Shown piece by piece: positions 12,861 to 17,129 of a stretch of 17,129 nucleotides of DNA (position 1 is the first letter of the stretch; every line of letters begins with the position of its first letter). Both the position numbers and the translations under genes were made by a program. The notes under the pieces were generated by a model. The model saw nothing but the letters and a program-made list of their open reading frames with translations, was not told the origin of the DNA and did not search any database. Source of the DNA: BQOK01 sp048388525 (GTDB lineage: Bacteria > Bacillota > Clostridia > Oscillospirales > Ruminococcaceae); assembly GCF_048388525.1 (NCBI RefSeq), contig NZ_DBGCTQ010000110.1, positions 1-17,129 of the forward strand, read 5' to 3'.

Positions 12861-13502
12861 ATGGAGCTGGTGCATGAGATTTTCAGCCTGTATGCTGAGC
12901 GCGCGGGCTGGTTTGTGGAGCTGCTGGGCAGCCACATGCAGCTGGCGCTGACCGCCATTGCAATGGCGGGAGCGATCGGCCTGGCGCTGGGCGTCTGGGT
13001 GGCCGAGCACCCCAAGGCCGCCCCTTTTGTGATCGGGGTGTGCAACGTGTTTTACACCATTCCCGCCATCTCGCTGCTGGGCATCCTGATCCCGTTCACG
13101 GGTATTGGGAACAAGACCGCGGTGATCGCCCTGACCATTTACGGGGTCATGCCCATGGTGCGCAACACCCACGCGGGCCTTACCTCCATCGACCCGGATG
13201 TTCTGGAGGCCGCCCGGGGCATGGGCAGCACCCAAGGGCAGATCCTGGCGCGGGTCAAGCTGCCGCTTGCGGCGGGGGTGATCCTGGCCGGGGTGCGCAA
13301 CATGGTGGTGATGACCGTGTCGGTGGCGGGGATCGCCTCGTTTGTGGGCGCAGGAGGCCTGGGGGTGGCGATCTACCGGGGCATCACCATTTATAACCCT
13401 GCCATGACCGCGGCGGGCAGTATTTTGATCGCGCTGCTGGCCCTGAGCTGTGATTTTTTGCTGGGCCTTTTGGAAAAATATTTTAAAAAGAGAGGAACCT
13501 GA
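12861..13502 (+). CDS. OpuC/ProW-type ABC transporter permease
   Basis: The product is 213 residues. The start is taken as the second in-frame ATG (12861), 7 bases after AGGTGA; the first ATG (12855) abuts the previous stop codon. Five or six membrane segments are visible. IPAISLLGILIPFTGIGNKTAVIAL and VRNTHAGLTSIDPDVLEAARGMGSTQGQIL...VKLPLA are the conserved stretches of osmoprotectant importer permeases, the latter being the EAA loop that contacts the ATPase. SVAGIASFVGAGGLG follows, again typical. It lies head to tail with the flavin/ferredoxin gene (6 bases) and the lipoprotein gene (3 bases). Only one permease is present; OpuB/OpuC systems usually have two, so it may form a homodimer. 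Confidence 0.9.
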   Translation: MELVHEIFSLYAERAGWFVELLGSHMQLALTAIAMAGAIGLALGVWVAEHPKAAPFVIGVCNVFYTIPAISLLGILIPFTGIGNKTAVIALTIYGVMPMVRNTHAGLTSIDPDVLEAARGMGSTQGQILARVKLPLAAGVILAGVRNMVVMTVSVAGIASFVGAGGLGVAIYRGITIYNPAMTAAGSILIALLALSCDFLLGLLEKYFKKRGT

Positions 13503-13505
13503 CCC

Positions 13506-14414
13506 ATGAAAACATTGCGGAAGATCAGCGCCGCCCTGCTGGCGGCCGCCCTTTTGGCTTTGGCCGCAGGCTGCGCCAAGGGCAATGCCTCCGGCCCCAT
13601 CAAGATCGCCACAAAGCCCATGACAGAACAGTACATCCTGGGGGAGATGCTGGGGCTTTTGATCGAGGACAGCACCGATTACAAGGTGCAGATCACCAAG
13701 GGGGTGGGCGGAGGCACCAGCAACATCCAGCCCGCCATGGAAAAGGGCGAGTTTGACCTGTACCCTGAGTACACCTCCAGCGGCTGGGTGATGGTGCTGG
13801 GCAACAGCCCCGAGGGCGTGGCGGACGACGAGATGTTCGACAAGCTGAAAGCCCAGTACGAGGAGAAGTTCAACATGACCTGGCTGGGGCTGTACGGCTT
13901 TAACAACACCTTCACGGTGGCGGTGCGGGGCGACGCGGCCCGGCAGTACGGCCTGGAAAAAACCAGCGATCTGACCGCCGTGGCGGGCGAGCTGAATTTT
14001 GGCGGCAACCCGGATTACATTGAGCGGGAGGACGGCTTTGGAAAGCTGTGCGAGGCCTACGGCCTCAGCTTCAAGAGCGTTTCGGACATTGACATCGGCC
14101 TGAAATACCAGGCGCTGGCTTCCGGCGACATCGACGTGACCAACGCCTTTACCACCGACGCTCAGCTGGCCAACGCCGACGTGGTGACCCTGGAGGACGA
14201 CCTGCACCTGCAGGTGAACTACTTCTGCTCCACCGTGGCGCGCCGGGACACCCTGGAAAAGTACCCGGGGCTGGAGGCCGCGCTCATGAAGATGGACGGC
14301 ATTTTGAGCGACGCCGAGATGGCCGCCTTGAACTACAAGGTGGAGGTGGAGGGCGCCGACGAAAAACAGGTGGCCCGGGATTTCCTGGTGGAAAAAGGCC
14401 TTTTGGAGGGGTAA
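13506..14414 (+). CDS. OpuC/OsmX-type substrate-binding lipoprotein
   Basis: The product is 302 residues. A lipoprotein signal peptide (KISAALLAAALLALAAGC) ends at Cys23, so the protein is tethered outside the membrane. The body carries the quaternary-amine binding protein pattern: KPMTEQYILGEMLGLLIED, GVGGGTSNIQPAMEKGEFDLYPEYTSSGW, LNFGGNPDYIEREDGF, and IDIGLKYQALASGDIDVTNAFTTDAQL. YPEY and PDYIERED are where related proteins (OpuBC/OpuCC) hold aromatic and acidic ligand contacts for choline, carnitine or betaine. Whether the pocket here is tuned to those cannot be told from sequence alone. It lies 3 bases after the permease and 4 bases before the ATPase. Confidence 0.9.
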   Translation: MKTLRKISAALLAAALLALAAGCAKGNASGPIKIATKPMTEQYILGEMLGLLIEDSTDYKVQITKGVGGGTSNIQPAMEKGEFDLYPEYTSSGWVMVLGNSPEGVADDEMFDKLKAQYEEKFNMTWLGLYGFNNTFTVAVRGDAARQYGLEKTSDLTAVAGELNFGGNPDYIEREDGFGKLCEAYGLSFKSVSDIDIGLKYQALASGDIDVTNAFTTDAQLANADVVTLEDDLHLQVNYFCSTVARRDTLEKYPGLEAALMKMDGILSDAEMAALNYKVEVEGADEKQVARDFLVEKGLLEG

Positions 14415-14418
14415 GCAG

Positions 14419-15195
14419 ATGGCACAGCCGGTGATCCGGTTTGAAACGGTAAGCAAGCTGTACGGCGGCCAGCCGGTGCTGCACAGGCTGGATCTGGCGG
14501 TGGAGCAGGGGGAGTTCTTGACCTTGATCGGCCGCTCGGGCTGCGGCAAGACCACGGCGCTGAAGCTCATCAACGGGCTGATCGCGCCGGACGAGGGCCG
14601 GGTGCTGGTGAGGGGGCAGGACGTGGCCGCGGCTGACCAGATCGCGCTGCGCCGGCAGATCGGCTACGCCATCCAGGGGGTGGGGCTTTTCCCCCACATG
14701 ACGGTGGAAAAAAACGTGGCCTACGTGCCCTCGCTGGGCGGCCTGTGGCAGAAAGGGGAAACCCCTGCCCGGGTGGAGGAGCTGCTGGGGCAGGTGGGGC
14801 TGGACCCGGCGCTGGCAAAGCGCTACCCCCGCGAGCTTTCGGGCGGGCAGCGCCAGCGGGTGGGCATTGCCCGGGCGCTGGCCGCGGGGCCGGATCTTTT
14901 GCTGATGGACGAACCCTTTGGCGCGGTGGACGAGATTACCCGGGGCCAGCTTCAGGATGAATTGCTGCGCATCCACCGGCAGCGGGGCATCACGGTGGTG
15001 TTTGTGACCCACGACATTGCAGAGGCGGTAAAGCTGGGCACCCGGATGCTGGTGATGGACGCGGGCAGGGTGGAGCAGTGCGCGGCCCCCGCCGAGATAT
15101 TGCGGCAGCCGGCCACCCCGTTTGTGGAGCAGCTGGTGCGCAAAGAGCGGCAGCTTTACCTGCTGCGGCAGGCCGAGGCGGGCAAGCTGGCCTGA
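14419..15195 (+). CDS. OpuC/ProV-type ABC transporter ATP-binding protein
   Basis: The product is 258 residues. Walker A is GRSGCGKT at 38-45, the Q-loop glutamine is at 86 (YAIQGVGLFPHMTV, typical of this subfamily), the signature LSGGQ is at 140-144, Walker B LLLMDE at 160-165 with DEPFGAVD, and the switch histidine is H198. Osmoprotectant ATPases such as OpuCA are usually longer, with two CBS domains after residue 260 that sense ionic strength; these are missing here. The transporter is therefore probably not gated by osmotic stress. It is the last gene of the operon and is followed by a strong terminator. Confidence 0.92.
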   Translation: MAQPVIRFETVSKLYGGQPVLHRLDLAVEQGEFLTLIGRSGCGKTTALKLINGLIAPDEGRVLVRGQDVAAADQIALRRQIGYAIQGVGLFPHMTVEKNVAYVPSLGGLWQKGETPARVEELLGQVGLDPALAKRYPRELSGGQRQRVGIARALAAGPDLLLMDEPFGAVDEITRGQLQDELLRIHRQRGITVVFVTHDIAEAVKLGTRMLVMDAGRVEQCAAPAEILRQPATPFVEQLVRKERQLYLLRQAEAGKLA

Positions 15196-15203
15196 AAAAG
15201 GAC

Positions 15204-15246
15204 AAAACGCGCCCCGGTGGAACCCGTTTCCACCGGGGCGCGTTTT
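15204..15246. terminator. Strong terminator after the ABC operon, works on both strands
   Basis: A 19-bp perfect stem (15204-15222 with 15228-15246) with a 5-base loop ends in TTTT on either strand. It closes the plus-strand operon ending at 15195 and can also stop the minus-strand gene ending at 15334. Confidence 0.92.
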
Positions 15247-15267
15247 CGATTGCTTTGAAATATAATC

Positions 15268-15295
15268 CCCGCCCCCGAAGCGGCGCAGGGGCGGG
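15268..15295 (-). terminator. Weak hairpin after the GNAT-like gene
   Basis: CCCGCCCC (15268-15275) pairs with GGGGCGGG (15288-15295), 12-base loop, followed on the minus strand by ATTATATTTC rather than a clean T run. It lies about 40 bases past the stop at 15334. Confidence 0.3.
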
Positions 15296-15333
15296 CAGCG
15301 CCCAGAACAGCGTTTGCCGGGCTGCGGGCAGCC

Positions 15334-16413
15334 TTACAGCAGCATGGCGCCGCCCACATCGAACAATTTGCCGCCGGAGGTCAGATGGGCCAGTACGGCC
15401 TGCTGCAGGCTGGTGCGGGCGGCCGAGGCAGGCAGCCGGTCCACCGGGGTATCGGTGCGGAAAACAAAGCGGGCGGCCGAGCCCTCGCCCGGCAAAGAAA
15501 AGCGGGCAAAACGGCCCGCCAGATGCAGAATACGGCTGGTGGGGGGCAAAAACTGCGCCAGCTGGGGATCCAGCATCCAGCTATGACACACCGCCAGCGC
15601 CGCGGGCTGGCCCGCGGCCGCGAAAAAGCGCTTTGCAGCCCGCAGGCTGTCGTCCACCGCGGTGGGGGAGAGGTCGGCACCCGCCGGAATGTGAAGGTTC
15701 AGCACCCGCAGCCCGGGGGCCAGCACAGGGGAAAGGCCTGCCACGGGCAGCTCGGTGAGCTGGGCCGAGATGGAGCCGGAAAGGGGATCGATCAGGTGCC
15801 CGGCCGCAAGCTTCCCCTCCTGCCGGTATGCGGTGGTGAAAACCGCATGCTCCGGCGGGCAAACGCGCCCCTGGGCATCCACGGGAAGGCCGCCGCCCGC
15901 CAGCAAAAGCAGCCCGCCGCCGGGAGCCGCCCAGCCGTAAACGGAAAAGCGGCTTTCAATGGGTTGGTATTGCAGGCTGCCGATCTCGAACAGATCGCCC
16001 GCATAGGGCAGAACCGCCCAATGCAGCTCGGCCAGGCCGGGGCGGCCGGTTTCACGCTCGAACCAGGCTTCCCAGCGCAGCATGTCGCCGAAGGTGGCCC
16101 GAAGCTGGGCCTCGCCTGCGCCCATGCCCCGCTGATACTCCAGCGCGCCGGGCAGGCAGGCGGCCAAAGCCCCCAGGGGGAAAAGGTCGGCCGTCGTTTG
16201 CCCTTTGGCCGCAGCGGCCAGGGTGAGCTGCTTTAAGAGCTGGCCGGCCCGGGGAGCGTCGTGCGCCTGCAGCAGGGCGGCGCGCAGCGCACCCAGTTCT
16301 TCGGGGAGCCCCGCAAGAGTGGCCGCGGCATCCAGCGCGCGCTGACAGGCCAGCCAGAAGGCCTCGTTTTTTCCGATGTAGTCACAGCAGAGGGCAATGT
16401 TCAAACGCTCCAT
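15334..16413 (-). CDS. GNAT-like acyltransferase-domain protein
   Basis: The product is 359 residues. I recognise a clostridial and actinobacterial family usually named acyltransferase domain-containing protein, with a helical N-terminal domain (about 1-125) and a C-terminal GNAT-like domain (about 127-330). Marker sequences are ELHWAVLPYAGDLFEIGSLQYQP (129-151), LNLHIPAGADLSPTAVDDSL (238-257), CHSWMLDPQLAQFLPP (276-291) and SRILHLAGRF. The natural acyl acceptor is not known to me. A GAGGAA ribosome binding site lies 8 bases before the ATG at 16413. It is convergent with the ABC operon and stands alone; the 123-base gap upstream separates it from the exporter genes. No regulatory site stands out. 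Confidence 0.75.
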   Translation of the reverse strand: MERLNIALCCDYIGKNEAFWLACQRALDAAATLAGLPEELGALRAALLQAHDAPRAGQLLKQLTLAAAAKGQTTADLFPLGALAACLPGALEYQRGMGAGEAQLRATFGDMLRWEAWFERETGRPGLAELHWAVLPYAGDLFEIGSLQYQPIESRFSVYGWAAPGGGLLLLAGGGLPVDAQGRVCPPEHAVFTTAYRQEGKLAAGHLIDPLSGSISAQLTELPVAGLSPVLAPGLRVLNLHIPAGADLSPTAVDDSLRAAKRFFAAAGQPAALAVCHSWMLDPQLAQFLPPTSRILHLAGRFARFSLPGEGSAARFVFRTDTPVDRLPASAARTSLQQAVLAHLTSGGKLFDVGGAMLL

Positions 16414-16536
16414 TTTCCATTCCTCGCAAGCCCGGGCGCAGCCCGTGTATTTGTTCTCAGTTTACCAGCCGGCGGCTGTGTTTGCAAGCCGGAGATTGAA
16501 AGCTGGTTTGCGGCAGCCCTCAAAGAAAGGGCGGGC

Positions 16537-16995
16537 TCAAACGCGGGGCTTTGGGGCGGGTGCGCCTGCCAGCCGCCGAAACAGCCCGGCGGGCAGTTCG
16601 AAGCCCAATAAAATGGCCAGTACCATGGCGGCCGCTGTTTTTATGGTGAAAAAGCCGGTGCTGCCCGCCGCGGCAAGATCGCCCGTGACGGTGTAATAGG
16701 CGGTGTGGTAAATGCCGAGGCCCGGCACCAGCGGAAAAATGCCGGAGATCAGGAAAATGGTCACAGGGCAGCGCCGCTGCACCGAGGAAAAGCGGCTGAG
16801 CGCCACCACGGCCAGGGTGGCGAAAAAGGTGGCGGGAATGGCGGTGAGGCCCGGCCGCAGGGCCAAAAACAGCAGCCAGCCGGCGGCGCCGGTGAGGGCG
16901 CAGCGCAGGTAATACCGCCCCGGCACGTGGAACAGCACGGCAAACGCCAGGGTGCCAAGGCCGGCCGCCAGAACTTCGCATGCAAAGCGCAGCAT
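16537..16995 (-). CDS. Threonine/serine exporter, small subunit (ThrE_2 / DUF3815)
   Basis: The product is 152 residues with about five membrane segments: 1-22, 30-48, 50-68, 76-97 and 115-137. VPGRYYLRCALTGAAGW, ATFFATLAVVALSR and FLISGIFPLVPGLGIYHTAYYTVTGD are typical of the ThrE_2 half of the two-gene threonine/serine exporter; the PLVPG motif is the best marker. It starts three bases after the stop of the upstream ThrE-type gene and has GGGGGTG as ribosome binding site, so both form one operon. The pair would export threonine or serine, or a related small molecule, across the membrane. A short A/P-rich tail ends the protein. Confidence 0.85.
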   Translation of the reverse strand: MLRFACEVLAAGLGTLAFAVLFHVPGRYYLRCALTGAAGWLLFLALRPGLTAIPATFFATLAVVALSRFSSVQRRCPVTIFLISGIFPLVPGLGIYHTAYYTVTGDLAAAGSTGFFTIKTAAAMVLAILLGFELPAGLFRRLAGAPAPKPRV

Positions 16996-16998
16996 AAT

Positions 16999-17129
16999 TT
17001 ACACCCCCATACAGGCGTTATAGCCCGCCATTACAAGGCCCACCCCAAAGGCGGCGCACACCACCACCAGGATCACGTCCAAAAGCCGCACGGTGCCGGA
17101 GATATAGTCCTCGTCGGCAATGTCGCGGA
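16999..17129 (-). CDS. Threonine/serine exporter, large subunit (ThrE / DUF1212), 3' end only
   Basis: Only the last 42 codons plus the stop (16999-17001) lie in the window; the gene runs off the right edge. They read RDIADEDYISGTVRLLDVIL and then a hydrophobic VVVCAAFGVGLVMAGYNACMGV, which is the end of the cytosolic-to-membrane domain of DUF1212 (ThrE) proteins. In the family this half carries the helical cytosolic domain and five membrane segments, and pairs with the small ThrE_2 subunit, which follows here after three bases. The gene is too short to have shown as a complete frame. Confidence 0.75.
   Translation of the reverse strand, partial: RDIADEDYISGTVRLLDVILVVVCAAFGVGLVMAGYNACMGV

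Noticed and set aside
12162..14573. 803-codon open frame on the minus strand
   Set aside because: It runs antisense through the flavin/ferredoxin, permease and lipoprotein genes, which have strong family matches and start signals. His/Gly/Gln-rich low-quality composition marks it as a shadow.
1..17129. CRISPR arrays, insertion sequences, rRNA, riboswitches
   Set aside because: No regularly spaced repeats, transposase frames, rRNA sequence or recognisable riboswitch aptamer were seen on reading both strands.

Overview
The window looks like the chromosome of a GC-rich Gram-positive anaerobe of the class Clostridia, most likely a gut Oscillospirales/Ruminococcaceae-type bacterium. This is inferred from G/C-rich third codon positions, AGGAGG-type ribosome binding sites, TATAAT promoters, and a gene set typical of that group (XpaC-like, UPF0371, long CofE-like protein, DUF6514, two-part ThrE exporter). 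No rRNA, CRISPR array, transposase or integrase was found.

Layout. 1-1886 (+): 3' part of a duplicated ABC-2 type permease. 1986-3906 (-): two-gene operon of an XpaC-like membrane protein and an anchored A/S/P-rich extracellular protein. 4099-5298 (-): long CofE-like (F420-0:L-glutamate ligase family) protein. 5420-6064 (-): unrecognised helical protein. 6299-7780 (-): UPF0371/DUF1846 protein. 7948-8024 (+): tRNA-Val(CAC) with its own promoter and terminator. 8082-10142: AT-richer accessory patch with three small Xre-type regulators, a broken HipA-like kinase gene and many hairpins. 10250-11095 (-): a lone type IV pilin-like protein. 11267-11637 (-): a 46-codon small ORF that overlaps a DUF6514 gene by GTGA. 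11771-12094 (-): HxlR regulator. 12243-15195 (+): flavin/ferredoxin fusion protein followed by an OpuC-type ABC importer. 15334-16413 (-): GNAT-like acyltransferase-domain protein. 16537-17129 (-): two-part threonine/serine exporter, cut by the right edge.

How the genes work together. The clearest coordinated unit is hxlR divergent from a four-gene operon: PNPOx-like flavin protein with two [4Fe-4S] clusters, OpuC-type permease, lipoprotein and ATPase. The two promoters overlap, and AGTAC-type half sites lie between the genes. This suggests a redox- or ligand-controlled regulator governing uptake of a compound linked to a reductase, rather than plain osmoprotection. The tRNA-flanking patch is best read as a decayed mobile or toxin-antitoxin island: the HipA-like gene carries an in-frame TAG and has lost most of its kinase core, while the small Xre genes around it remain open with good start signals.

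I found no single dramatic new system. The most unusual items are the HxlR/flavin-ferredoxin/ABC operon, the small ORF coupled to DUF6514, the start-codon hairpin of the first Xre gene, the repeat-flanked pilin promoter, and the XpaC-like pair. All family assignments come from reading the translations and recalling family motifs; no database search was run.
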